Part shown: positions 27,360 through 35,294 of the stretch, piece by piece
Layout of the letters: every line of letters starts with the position of its first letter
Numbering within the stretch: the stretch's first letter is position 1
From: Candidatus Poribacteria bacterium
GTDB lineage: Bacteria > Poribacteria > WGA-4E > WGA-3G
NCBI GenBank assembly: GCA_022825825.1
Contig: JAJDWA010000001.1
Span: 54,397 to 118,396, forward strand
Length of the DNA: 64,000 nucleotides
Reading direction: 5' to 3'
Notes under the pieces: model-generated
What the model saw: the letters and a program-made list of their open reading frames with translations, nothing else
The model's database searches: none
Told to the model about the DNA's origin: nothing
Translations under genes and position numbers: made by a program

Positions 27360-28541
27360 TTATTCCCGTTGCAGCGTCTCTGGTACTAACCAGAGAAAGA
27401 TACCAACTGCGATGTAACCGATTCCGCCTAAGGCAAATCCAGAGAACCCCAATCCAAATAAATCAGCGATATTTCCAACAACGACAGGTCCCGCTGAACC
27501 TCCAAAATCTCCGGTAAGCCGCCATAATCCGAGGAACTCTCCAGTACCCTCCTTCGGTGCTAAATCTGCACCGAGCGTCATCATTGTCCCCGATGCGATT
27601 CCGTTTCCAAAACGCATTAAAATTGCCGCCAGTAGCAGCCACGTAAATGTTTGTGTAAACGGCATCAACACCATGCCTGTAGCAAAAATGCATATACCTG
27701 GCACCGTTGCATATCGTCTGCCAAAGCGGTCCATCATAAATCCAGCCACGGGGAACATTGACATGTCAACTGCCGAAGAAATCATTTCTACTAACCGGAC
27801 ACCTCGTTCAGTTAAGCCGACGACATCATTGGCATAAAGCGGAATGATAATATGACATCCACGTCGTAGTGTTTGAACACAGACCTGTCCAATTCCGGCT
27901 GTTGCCAACAGCTTAAAATGATGTTTTGACACATAAAGGAGTTGCGTTAGATAGGATTGTTGCGATTTTTGGGGCTGATCCTTTGGCGTAGGCTTTGTTT
28001 CGGGTATTGAGAAGAAGCAGATGATTAGCGTTATCACCGCAATCGCTGTATATACGAAGAACGGGAGACGTAGGTTCACTCCAAGGAAGATTGCCCCAAA
28101 CTTTCCAGCGAAAGTTCCGATCCGGTTGACACCGCCAAACAGCGCTATTGATCTTCCACGTTTTGCCAGCGGAATCACATCTGTCATGTAGGCATGTCGG
28201 GAAAGCATCCACAACGCATTACCGATGCCTCCAACTAACTGAGCACCGATAAGGTGAAAAAGATGTCGCGCTGCTCCCATCCCGATTGTTGAAACACCTA
28301 TCATCACCAACCCAAGCAACATTGCAGATTTTCTGCCGATTCGCTCCACTAATACCCCCGCGGGGATATTCCCGACAACGCCAACGGCAATGACGAAGGT
28401 GGTCAATGTATAAGACAACTCAAACGATTTGATATAGATAGGGAGGGTCGGAGAGATAATACCCGCGCCTGTTGAGAGAAGTAACGCCGGAAGGTAGATG
28501 GGCAGAATTAAAGATGCCCGACTGAAATGGTTAGCTGCCAA
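27360..28541 (-). CDS. Major facilitator superfamily transporter
   Basis: A 393-residue integral membrane protein with about 12 hydrophobic segments. The MFS motif between helices 2 and 3 appears as GVLVERIGRKSAM, and a matching GFMMDRFGRRYA stands at the start of the second half, between helices 8 and 9. It would be a secondary transporter in the inner membrane. Its sequence is in the general sugar/drug exporter group, and the substrate cannot be told. No regulator or partner gene is adjacent. The gene is convergent with tRNA-Leu(CAG). Confidence 0.88.
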   Translation of the reverse strand: MAANHFSRASLILPIYLPALLLSTGAGIISPTLPIYIKSFELSYTLTTFVIAVGVVGNIPAGVLVERIGRKSAMLLGLVMIGVSTIGMGAARHLFHLIGAQLVGGIGNALWMLSRHAYMTDVIPLAKRGRSIALFGGVNRIGTFAGKFGAIFLGVNLRLPFFVYTAIAVITLIICFFSIPETKPTPKDQPQKSQQSYLTQLLYVSKHHFKLLATAGIGQVCVQTLRRGCHIIIPLYANDVVGLTERGVRLVEMISSAVDMSMFPVAGFMMDRFGRRYATVPGICIFATGMVLMPFTQTFTWLLLAAILMRFGNGIASGTMMTLGADLAPKEGTGEFLGLWRLTGDFGGSAGPVVVGNIADLFGLGFSGFALGGIGYIAVGIFLWLVPETLQRE

Positions 28542-28977
28542 ATTTGAGATAACTCCCTTGGATGGAAGGGGCCTCTCCTATAAAAAGGTTGTATATACCT
28601 GTATTTCTCCAAAGCACCAGGATATTGCCCTAAAATATAGTAAAATCAATAATTATTTGGACTCCTTGGTAGGTTCAGTTCCTAACCGAACCATAGGCAT
28701 CCAGCAGAGGACGCCAAATCAACGGTCTGAATCATGTAGAATACGCGTTTGGCATTCTACATGATTCCCCGTGTGGTCTTCTGCATTGGTTAGAAACCGC
28801 ACCTACCGGAAAAAAGATCAATCCCGTAAATTTGGTATTACGCAATTATTGCTAAAACGGTGTCCTTTCCAGCAGCATTCTGAATTATCAGCGCGTGGAC
28901 AAAACGCGCCACCATTTATGCGTAAATCCTGTTATCTATTGAAATGCTCTTACAACCAACGTAAGGGAACGCATCCG
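28542..28977. repeat. Gene-free spacer with nested hairpins
   Basis: No gene is seen in this 436-bp spacer. A hairpin with 14-bp arms at 28729-28742 and 28754-28767 and one mismatch near the loop contains CGCGTTTGG (28744-28752), the same loop as in the 17.5-19 kb region. It is bracketed by CCAAATCAACGG on the left and ATTCCCCGTGTGG on the right, an inverted copy of the GGGGAATGCC cassette. A 'ggttagaaaccgcacctaccgg' hairpin part (28788-28810) and a 'gtaaatttggtatta' end (28826-28840) follow. Confidence 0.6.
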
Positions 28978-30432
28978 TTATTCTTCATATTCAGAACGGT
29001 CAGTGTTACCACCATATTTTAGTGCATAAACCATTAGATTAGTCATAAAACGATAGACATCAGTGGAACGCCGCATTCGGAGTGCAGTTCTGGATTCTAT
29101 TTCTGCTGTTTCCATAGCGCACAGATAATCTTTTCTATTAAAAATGACACCCAATCTATTTGTAGTCCGGAGTATCCCCTGCGGATCTTTAAAAGTTAAA
29201 TTGGGCTGTTTCCTGTCACCCGGTTTCCGTGGCACATATATTCCGCGATGAAACTTATATTTTGTTGGTCGTGCTTTATTTTCACTTTGCCAAAATACTT
29301 CACCGCCTTCAGGGGGTTTCTTCAGATCATAGAAGATTTTATAGATTTCGTGGTCATGCGGTAGTTTTTCTAAAGCATACTCAGGAAATATCTGTCGTAG
29401 TTCATGCTCTACGATATTTGAAAATCTTGCTTTCAAACCACAGTCATCAAAGAAGAGCGTTCCACCTCTTTCAAGAACATATTTCCGTAACGCAGCACGT
29501 TCTTCATCTGAAAAGCCGGGTTTCATTGTTCCACCCCGCATCAAATTACGATTGTTGGTCATTTCCTGCTCGTGTCCAGTCATAATCATAAGCGGCGCGT
29601 CCAAAATTTTTGGATCTGTCAAAGTTAACGCGCCACCAGCGAAACTCATATCAGCCCGTATTGGCGTATTATTAGTCTCTAACCACTTAATCAGAGACGG
29701 GATCGCGGTCGGGTCTTGCCACCAGTCACTAAGTGGATGCTTAAGACGGATTATTCGGATGTGTCCCTCGATATCTGTTCCATTGCCTTTTAAGATACCG
29801 CCCAGCTTATCGCCGATTTCATCCCGAAGCGTTCGCAACTTACCGTACCCTTCTCCCAAATCGGCGTACCCCGATCCTGTTCCGGTTCCTTTAGAAAAAT
29901 TGCCAAGTCCTGTACTACCTTTACCTCTATTCGCTATTCCTACTCTACCGCTATCGCCCTTACCTCTTCCGGCGGTAACACCTTCACTTGGACCGATGTC
30001 TCCAGATAACTCAGGGCCATCAAGTTGTGACTGATTCAAAATAGTTTTGGGAGAAGGAGCAAGTCTCGTAACGTTTTCTATTACTGATGGGGCGCCTGAC
30101 GGTGTTATATCTTGAACAGGATCGATAGGGGTAATAGGTGTTGGAATAGGTTTTGCGCTTGAAACCCCTTTTACACCGCTTGTTGCGATCTTACGAACAA
30201 CCTTAGGCATAGGTTTAGGCTTTGGTTTCGGCACGTCTTGTCTAATTCTCCTCTGCTCCGTAGGCAGATTTACTAATTCCACGTACATCTTATCCTCAAT
30301 ATTTTGTATGGCAGGTTTCAACAACCATATCGCGAACAGAATAATAGCGGCACCATGAATAGCAATGGATAAGAGCAATGCTCGTCTCCGTCTTCGCTTT
30401 ATTAAGTATGTGTTCCGTATTTTAGAAATCAT
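28978..30432 (-). CDS. TonB-like N-terminus fused to DUF4159 domain
   Basis: A 484-residue protein. A basic stretch and one membrane helix (residues about 16-40, RRRRRALLLSIAIHGAAII) are followed by a KPKPKPMPK proline-rich segment, as in TonB, then a Gly/Ser-rich linker (residues about 140-190). The C-terminal half (about residues 205-440) matches my recollection of the DUF4159 domain: RLKHPLSDWWQDPTAIPSLI, LMIMTGHE, LRKYVLERGGTLFFDDCG and FRDLKKPPEGG-like strings. DUF4159 proteins often accompany DUF58 and MoxR-type genes, as here with DUF58 upstream on the same strand. This suggests part of a membrane-associated complex of the Bat type, inferred. Probably periplasmic, anchored in the inner membrane. 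Confidence 0.75.
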   Translation of the reverse strand: MISKIRNTYLIKRRRRRALLLSIAIHGAAIILFAIWLLKPAIQNIEDKMYVELVNLPTEQRRIRQDVPKPKPKPMPKVVRKIATSGVKGVSSAKPIPTPITPIDPVQDITPSGAPSVIENVTRLAPSPKTILNQSQLDGPELSGDIGPSEGVTAGRGKGDSGRVGIANRGKGSTGLGNFSKGTGTGSGYADLGEGYGKLRTLRDEIGDKLGGILKGNGTDIEGHIRIIRLKHPLSDWWQDPTAIPSLIKWLETNNTPIRADMSFAGGALTLTDPKILDAPLMIMTGHEQEMTNNRNLMRGGTMKPGFSDEERAALRKYVLERGGTLFFDDCGLKARFSNIVEHELRQIFPEYALEKLPHDHEIYKIFYDLKKPPEGGEVFWQSENKARPTKYKFHRGIYVPRKPGDRKQPNLTFKDPQGILRTTNRLGVIFNRKDYLCAMETAEIESRTALRMRRSTDVYRFMTNLMVYALKYGGNTDRSEYEE

Positions 30433-30574
30433 TTTATTCCTCCGTGTTGAGCATGCCCCTTTAAATATCTGAGGGGTGTTTATATATTTTTAGATTTTAC
30501 TATAATTTCGGAAAAAGTATTCCTAAATTCTATGTAGATAGGTTTATCTCATTCAAAACAACAGTACCTGTTGT

Positions 30575-31117
30575 TTAAAGAGCTAAAAGTGCCTCTGAAT
30601 AACAACTATAAGTGGCATCATCAAACAAAACAAACTGGATTAGTCCTGGCATCGTAGTATTACTTTCTGCTAAACCGCGGATCGTTTCAAGTGCTACAGC
30701 CGCAGCCTTCTCTGTTGGGTATCCATAAACCCCAGTACTAATTGATGGGAAAGCGATAGATTTCACCTCATTTTTTGCAGCTAATTGAAGGCTCTCTTTA
30801 TAACAACTCGCGAGAAGGTTCGCCTCATCTGCATCGCCTCCTTGCCAAATTGGACCGACGGTATGAATGATATATTGTGCGGGTAAGTTTCCGCCAGTGG
30901 TGATAACCGCTGTACCTGTTGGACAACCTCCTTGGCGTGCCCGAATCTCATCACATTCCTTGACAACTTTATCTCCACCTGCCCGACGAATCGCTCCATC
31001 TACACCGCCACCACCGATTAATTTTTCGTTTGCTGCGTTTACAATCGCATCAACTTCCGCTTTCGTTATATCGCCTTGAATAAGCTTTAATGTGGTTTGT
31101 GCAAACTGTTTCTGCAT
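30575..31117 (-). CDS. Macro-domain ADP-ribose hydrolase
   Basis: A 180-residue single macro domain. The ADP-ribose-binding signatures are clear: LIQGDITKAEVDAIVNAAN at the start, GGGGVDGAIRRAGG with the catalytic-type loop, and FPSISTGVYGYP in the last third. Length and order match the YmdB/MacroD type, which hydrolyses O-acetyl-ADP-ribose and removes mono-ADP-ribose from proteins. It lies between the DUF58 and DUF4159 genes on the same strand with short gaps (32 and 142 bp), so co-transcription with DUF58 is likely. Whether ADP-ribosylation has any bearing on the Bat-like neighbours is unknown. Confidence 0.92.
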   Translation of the reverse strand: MQKQFAQTTLKLIQGDITKAEVDAIVNAANEKLIGGGGVDGAIRRAGGDKVVKECDEIRARQGGCPTGTAVITTGGNLPAQYIIHTVGPIWQGGDADEANLLASCYKESLQLAAKNEVKSIAFPSISTGVYGYPTEKAAAVALETIRGLAESNTTMPGLIQFVLFDDATYSCYSEALLAL

Positions 31118-31149
31118 ATACTTTTCTCCTCACGAAGCGTTTGTAATCT

Positions 31150-32028
31150 TCAGTATCTTCGCTGAATAAAACCTGCGTGTTGCAGATCGTGTAAAATGAC
31201 AGACTCAAAGGAGACATCTGTGCTAATGCGCACATAACTGATACCGCGTTCTCTACAAAATTGGTGTAAGTTTTCACAAAATTCTTTTTGTCGGTTTTGG
31301 TAGTGTGCGATTGTCTCTTCATTAATTGTAATCTCTTTTGTTTCGCCTGTTTCAGCGTCTTCCAATTGCCAATCGCCGGGAGGCGGTGGATCAATTTCTT
31401 GGAGACATTGAACATGAATTAATGTTAACGTAAATCCACGCCCTAACAACGAATTGATGCCTTCCGCGTAGCCTGCCGAGTCCAAAAAGTCGCTTAGAAT
31501 GATGGCAACACCCGCTTGCGGTTGGAACGCTGCTAAATGTTTGAGCCCTTCCGTCAACTGCGTTATTCCGCCTGTTTCAATTGTTGAAAGTGCTTTCTGA
31601 AAACGCGAGTATTGTGATTTACCGTAAGTGGGAGGCAGAACTGAAAACAGATGATCTGTTAACGTAAAAAGTGCTACGCGATCTGAATTCGCTAAAGCGA
31701 TATAGCCTAACGCAGCAGCGACCTGTTTTGTATAGTCTAATTTTGCAGGTTCGCCAAACTCCATAGAACTACTTGTATCTATCAAAATGGAGATCGTCAA
31801 TTCTTCATCTGCTTGGAATAATTTGATAAATAACTTTTCCAAACGTGCGTAAACGTTCCAGTCAAGATAACGGAGATCATCACCATGTTCATAGAGGCGG
31901 TAATCAGTAAATTCTACCCCGGTTCCACGGTTGAGACTTCGCCGATCCCCTCTAAATTTCCCACGAAACGGTTGTTGACAATAGATGCGTAACTGCTCAA
32001 GTTTGGTAAGAAATTCAGGGCTTAACAT
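31150..32028 (-). CDS. DUF58 (VWA-like) protein
   Basis: A 292-residue DUF58 protein. The hallmark GDDLRYLDWNVYARLEKLFIKLF is at about residues 49-71, preceded by FRGDRRSLNRGTGVEFTDYRLYE. A von Willebrand A-like fold follows with the metal-site motif IDTSSSM (D-x-S-x-S) near residue 89 and a later ILSDFLD. DUF58 proteins are usually encoded with MoxR ATPases and Bat proteins and are thought to help assemble or protect complexes. MoxR is not in the window. The ends of this gene and the cohesin gene upstream are 8 bp apart, so they may be one operon. No membrane span is seen. Confidence 0.88.
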   Translation of the reverse strand: MLSPEFLTKLEQLRIYCQQPFRGKFRGDRRSLNRGTGVEFTDYRLYEHGDDLRYLDWNVYARLEKLFIKLFQADEELTISILIDTSSSMEFGEPAKLDYTKQVAAALGYIALANSDRVALFTLTDHLFSVLPPTYGKSQYSRFQKALSTIETGGITQLTEGLKHLAAFQPQAGVAIILSDFLDSAGYAEGINSLLGRGFTLTLIHVQCLQEIDPPPPGDWQLEDAETGETKEITINEETIAHYQNRQKEFCENLHQFCRERGISYVRISTDVSFESVILHDLQHAGFIQRRY

Positions 32029-32036
32029 GATTATAC

Positions 32037-34097
32037 CTATTTTAAAATCAACATCTTCCGCGTTGCGGTGAAGTTCCCTGCGGTTAACGTATAAAAATAA
32101 ATTCCACTTGCAACAGACTCACCTATTTCATTTCTACCATCCCAATACGCCGCGCGGCTCCGGTTTTTATAAACACCAGCTCCCTGATACCCCAACACCA
32201 AGGTTTTAACTATTTTACCATCTGCCGCATAGATTGTCAAAGTGACATCAGTAGGATTAGCCAAATGATACGGTATCCATGTCTCCGGATTGAATGGATT
32301 CGGATAGTTCGCAAGTAACTTTGTCTTCACCGGAGTCAATGATGCTAAAAGTCTCTGGAGATTCGCTATACCTTTTTGAAAAACGATAGAACCGTCATTT
32401 TCTATTTGTGCTTGCGTTATCCATGCTCGTATCATTGCTGGTGTTAATTCCTCGGTATCCACCACAAAAGGATTTTTATGAATCCCACGATTAGCGATCA
32501 TAGTGGGAGCGGATGTTGTTGATTCACCAATTTGCTGCGCTACTGTGATAAGGTCTAATATGCCAATTGCACCATCGCTGTTTACGTCAGACTGCGGATT
32601 AACGGACGCATCTTCTCCTAAGTATTGTGCCACATGCATCATATCTAACATGTTCACTTGTCCATCTTGATTTACATCCCAAGCAGGGAAAGTAGTTTTC
32701 ACCACGGTGATAACAAAATCGGGTTGGTTGAGAGGAATAGCCACCAGAGCACTCGAACCAACTTGTAAGTTGGTAAGTTTCACTTGAGTTTCTCCGATTG
32801 CTTGTGTTGTAAATGTCACCGATAGCAATTTGCCTGTGCCATTGACACCACCTTTGGAAATGCGTGCAGCGCCTAAACCTGTGATTTTCCCTGCTGTGTT
32901 ATCAATCGTGCTTTTGAGAAAGTAGGTTGTTCTGCCATCTTTCCCCAGGAAATCACCTTCGCTCACCTCAACCGCTTTAAGTGCAGCAGGGTCAAATACA
33001 ATATCGCATAGCCACCCTGCTAAATCGGTGACATTTTCTACATTTAGATGCAACGTAAACGTGTCACCGACGCGCACAGAGATTTTATCTACAGAAAAGG
33101 AAAGTTTGGCATTATCCACATCCGAAGTAGGTTGATCCTCCAGAGTGATAATAATCTCTGGGGTACTCAGTGGAATTGTTTCCAAAGCACTATTACCGGC
33201 GTGTAAGTTATTAAGTGTAACTTGAGTTTGTCCCTTTACCTTTGCTATAAATATCACCGACAGCAATTTCCCCGTGCCGCTAACGCCTTCTGGACTGAAT
33301 CGCGCCGCACTGAGTTGAGTTATTTTCCCTGCTGCGTTATCAATTTCGCCTCCTTGGAAAAAAGGCTCTTCACCGCCTTCCTTCAAAAAGTCGCCACCAA
33401 TGACTTCAACTGCTTCAAGCACATTAGGGGCGAACAGTATATCACATTGCCATCCCGCTAAATTAGTGACGTTTTCTGCATTGAGATGTAATGTAAACAT
33501 CTCGCCGACACGAACAGGTGTTTCATCTATAGAAAACGAAAACTTGGCACCATCTGGGGCAGGTTGCTCCTCCACTGTGATAGTAATTTCAGGAACACCC
33601 AACGGAATTGTCGCCAAGTCACTTGAACCAACAGATAGGTTGCTAAGTGTAACTTGGGTTTTTCCAGTTGCCTTTGCTATAAATGTTACTGACAGCAATT
33701 TCCCCGTGCCGCTAACACCTTCTGGACTGAATCGCGCCGCACTGAGTTGAGTTATTTTCCCTGCTGCGTTACCAATTTCGCCTCCTTGGAAGAAAGGCTC
33801 TTCACTGCCTTCCTTCAAAAAATCACCATCAATGACTTCAACTGCTTCAAGCACATTAGGGGCAAACAGCATACCACATTGCCATCCTGCTAAATTAGTG
33901 ACGTTTTCTGCCTTGAGATGCAGCGTGAACGTATCACCGACACGCACAGGGGTTTTATTTATAGAAAAGGAGAGTTTAGCACTATTATTGGGAGTATTAA
34001 CGGTTTGTCCTGTTGTCGTGGGTGGAAATATCAAAAACAGCACCACATAGACACCAAAAATGTAAACGAAACTGCATTTACCGTTAACTATACTCAT
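32037..34097 (-). CDS. Three-cohesin scaffold-like protein with dockerin and sorting-type C-terminus
   Basis: A 686-residue secreted protein. After a signal peptide (residues 1-30) come three tandem cohesin-like domains at about 38-176, 183-325 and 329-470. Each has the pattern KxSFSxxxxxVRVGxxFTLHL, NVTxLAGWxCxxxFxPxxLxAVEV, GTGKLLSVxF and a final VP(E)ITIT strand. The first two are near-identical. A dockerin with two calcium loops (DVNQDGQVNMLDMM, DVNSDGAIGILDLI) is at about 478-535, and the last 90 residues carry NYPNPFNPETWIPYHLAN and a FlgD-like fold. Cohesins bind dockerins, so this may be a small scaffold for the dockerin-bearing WD40 proteins at 19-24 kb, and its own dockerin could link it to a further scaffold. 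Similar cohesin folds also occur in non-cellulosomal surface proteins. Confidence 0.85.
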   Translation of the reverse strand: MSIVNGKCSFVYIFGVYVVLFLIFPPTTTGQTVNTPNNSAKLSFSINKTPVRVGDTFTLHLKAENVTNLAGWQCGMLFAPNVLEAVEVIDGDFLKEGSEEPFFQGGEIGNAAGKITQLSAARFSPEGVSGTGKLLSVTFIAKATGKTQVTLSNLSVGSSDLATIPLGVPEITITVEEQPAPDGAKFSFSIDETPVRVGEMFTLHLNAENVTNLAGWQCDILFAPNVLEAVEVIGGDFLKEGGEEPFFQGGEIDNAAGKITQLSAARFSPEGVSGTGKLLSVIFIAKVKGQTQVTLNNLHAGNSALETIPLSTPEIIITLEDQPTSDVDNAKLSFSVDKISVRVGDTFTLHLNVENVTDLAGWLCDIVFDPAALKAVEVSEGDFLGKDGRTTYFLKSTIDNTAGKITGLGAARISKGGVNGTGKLLSVTFTTQAIGETQVKLTNLQVGSSALVAIPLNQPDFVITVVKTTFPAWDVNQDGQVNMLDMMHVAQYLGEDASVNPQSDVNSDGAIGILDLITVAQQIGESTTSAPTMIANRGIHKNPFVVDTEELTPAMIRAWITQAQIENDGSIVFQKGIANLQRLLASLTPVKTKLLANYPNPFNPETWIPYHLANPTDVTLTIYAADGKIVKTLVLGYQGAGVYKNRSRAAYWDGRNEIGESVASGIYFYTLTAGNFTATRKMLILK

Positions 34098-34252
34098 ACT
34101 GTCTTCATTCTACCGTTTGTCTGTAAGTCCTGATAAATTTGGATGTTAAATCTCGCTTGAATCTATAAACCGAAACCAAATTCTATTGTCATTTTCCTCT
34201 TGATGCTATTATAACATGCCCCCTTAAAAATAGCAAGAATTTGACGATTAAT

Positions 34253-34281
34253 TTGCAATCCTCAAAAAAATATAGTATAAT
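34253..34281 (+). promoter_or_regulatory. Promoter of the tRNA cluster
   Basis: TTGCAA (34253-34258), a 17-base spacer and TATAAT (34276-34281) lie 40 bases before the first tRNA. A second TATAAT overlaps at 34281-34286. Confidence 0.7.
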
Positions 34282-34321
34282 ATAATCACTTATTTTAGAT
34301 ATAACGAGACATTTACACTAT

Positions 34322-34397
<76 letters not shown>

Positions 34398-34404
34398 TTC
34401 GCAT

Positions 34405-34478
<74 letters not shown>

Positions 34479-34488
34479 TATTTAACAC

Positions 34489-34561
34489 GGTGGATGTAGC
34501 TCAGGGGTAGAGCGCCTGACTGTGGATCAGGAGGCCGTGGGTTCAATCCCCATCATCCACC
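34489..34561 (+). tRNA. tRNA-His(GTG)
   Basis: Acceptor GTGGATG pairs with CATCCAC. An extra encoded G at 34489 can serve as the G-1 that pairs with C73, the identity mark of histidine tRNA. The anticodon loop CTGTGGA on stem CCTGA/TCAGG gives GTG. Confidence 0.95.
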
Positions 34562-34575
34562 TTTCTTTAAAAGAT

Positions 34576-34648
34576 GCGTCCGTAGTTCAATGGATAGAGC
34601 AATAGCCTTCGGAGCTATAAGTTGGGGGTTCGAATCCCTCCGGGCGCG
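34576..34648 (+). tRNA. tRNA-Arg(TCG)
   Basis: Acceptor GCGTCCG pairs with CGGGCGC (one T-G pair), discriminator G. The anticodon loop CTTCGGA on stem ATAGC/GCTAT gives TCG. The next tRNA begins one base after its discriminator. Confidence 0.95.
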
Positions 34649-34649
34649 T

Positions 34650-34722
34650 GCGCTGTTAGCTCAATTGGCAGAGCATCTGACTCTTAATCAGAGGGTTGAA
34701 GGTTCGATTCCTTCACGGCGCA
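34650..34722 (+). tRNA. tRNA-Lys(CTT)
   Basis: Acceptor GCGCTGT pairs with ACGGCGC, discriminator A. The anticodon loop CTCTTAA on stem TCTGA/TCAGA gives CTT. T arm GAAGG-TTCGATT-CCTTC. Confidence 0.95.
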
Positions 34723-34736
34723 TCGGTTCTGGAAAA

Positions 34737-34821
34737 GGGCGGGTGCTGGAATTGGTAGACAGGATAGACTTAGGATCTATTGGGGTTATGCCTCGTGAGG
34801 GTTCAAGTCCCTCCTCGCCCA
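34737..34821 (+). tRNA. tRNA-Leu(TAG)
   Basis: An 85-base class II tRNA. Acceptor GGGCGGG pairs with CTCGCCC, discriminator A. The anticodon loop CTTAGGA on stem ATAGA/TCTAT gives TAG, and the T arm is GAGGG-TTCAAGT-CCCTC. It differs from the tRNA-Leu at 35077 at three positions only: the anticodon middle-to-first change and one compensated T-stem pair. Confidence 0.95.
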
Positions 34822-34937
34822 TCTCACAGTATAACCGAGGCGTCGTAAATGGAGTAAAATAAATCTTTGTCCTTGGAACGTGAAATGTCTGCCTCAGTCC
34901 TATAAGAAGATAGAGACTGGGGGGCTACACCAGGCAG

Positions 34938-35010
34938 ATTTTGTCCGTTGATAAGGGAGATTCTAACCTGAGTGTTGAAGTCGAAACACTTGATAGTACG
35001 CAAGTCAAAA
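34938..35010 (+). pseudogene. Duplicated 5' fragment of the trigger factor gene
   Basis: The stretch TTGTCCGTTGATAAGGGAG and the following codons (VEVETLDSTQVK) repeat the leader and first codons of tig at 35268-35336 and then break off at about 35010. The start position holds CTG where tig has TTG, and no trigger-factor sequence follows. With the tRNA-Leu before it, it is the relic of a tandem duplication of about 330-340 bp. Confidence 0.8.
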
Positions 35011-35076
35011 GCATATTAAATGAGAGTCAGACAATTGGGATGTTCAATCCCTTTATGGTATATCCGTTCAGAAAAA

Positions 35077-35161
35077 GGGCGGGTGCTGGAATTGGTAGAC
35101 AGGATAGACTAAGGATCTATTGGGGTTATGCCTCGTGGGGGTTCAAGTCCCCCCTCGCCCA
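35077..35161 (+). tRNA. tRNA-Leu(TAA)
   Basis: An 85-base class II tRNA. Acceptor GGGCGGG pairs with CTCGCCC, discriminator A. The anticodon loop CTAAGGA gives TAA, and the T arm is GGGGG-TTCAAGT-CCCCC. Apart from the anticodon and the paired T-stem change it equals the tRNA-Leu(TAG) 340 bp upstream, so one arose from the other. Confidence 0.95.
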
Positions 35162-35294
35162 CTTGCATCTCAGTAGTATCGCAAAAGTGCCGAAACTTGA
35201 GATGTTTTGCCTCACCAGCCCTCAAATAATAAGGTTTGAGGCAGAAGCATAGTACAAAACAGGCTTTTTGTCCGTTGATAAGGGAGATTCTAAC

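Noticed and set aside
34590..34862. A frame spanning several tRNA genes.
   Set aside because: It lies across four well-folded tRNAs, so it is not a protein gene.
34941..35252. A 103-residue frame that starts like trigger factor.
   Set aside because: Only the first dozen codons match tig; the rest reads through tRNA-Leu(TAA). It is a duplication remnant.
34822..35294. Possible T-box or amino-acid riboswitch before tig.
   Set aside because: Hairpins are present, but I see no T-box sequence or specifier loop, and the two duplicated leaders have diverged in their stems.
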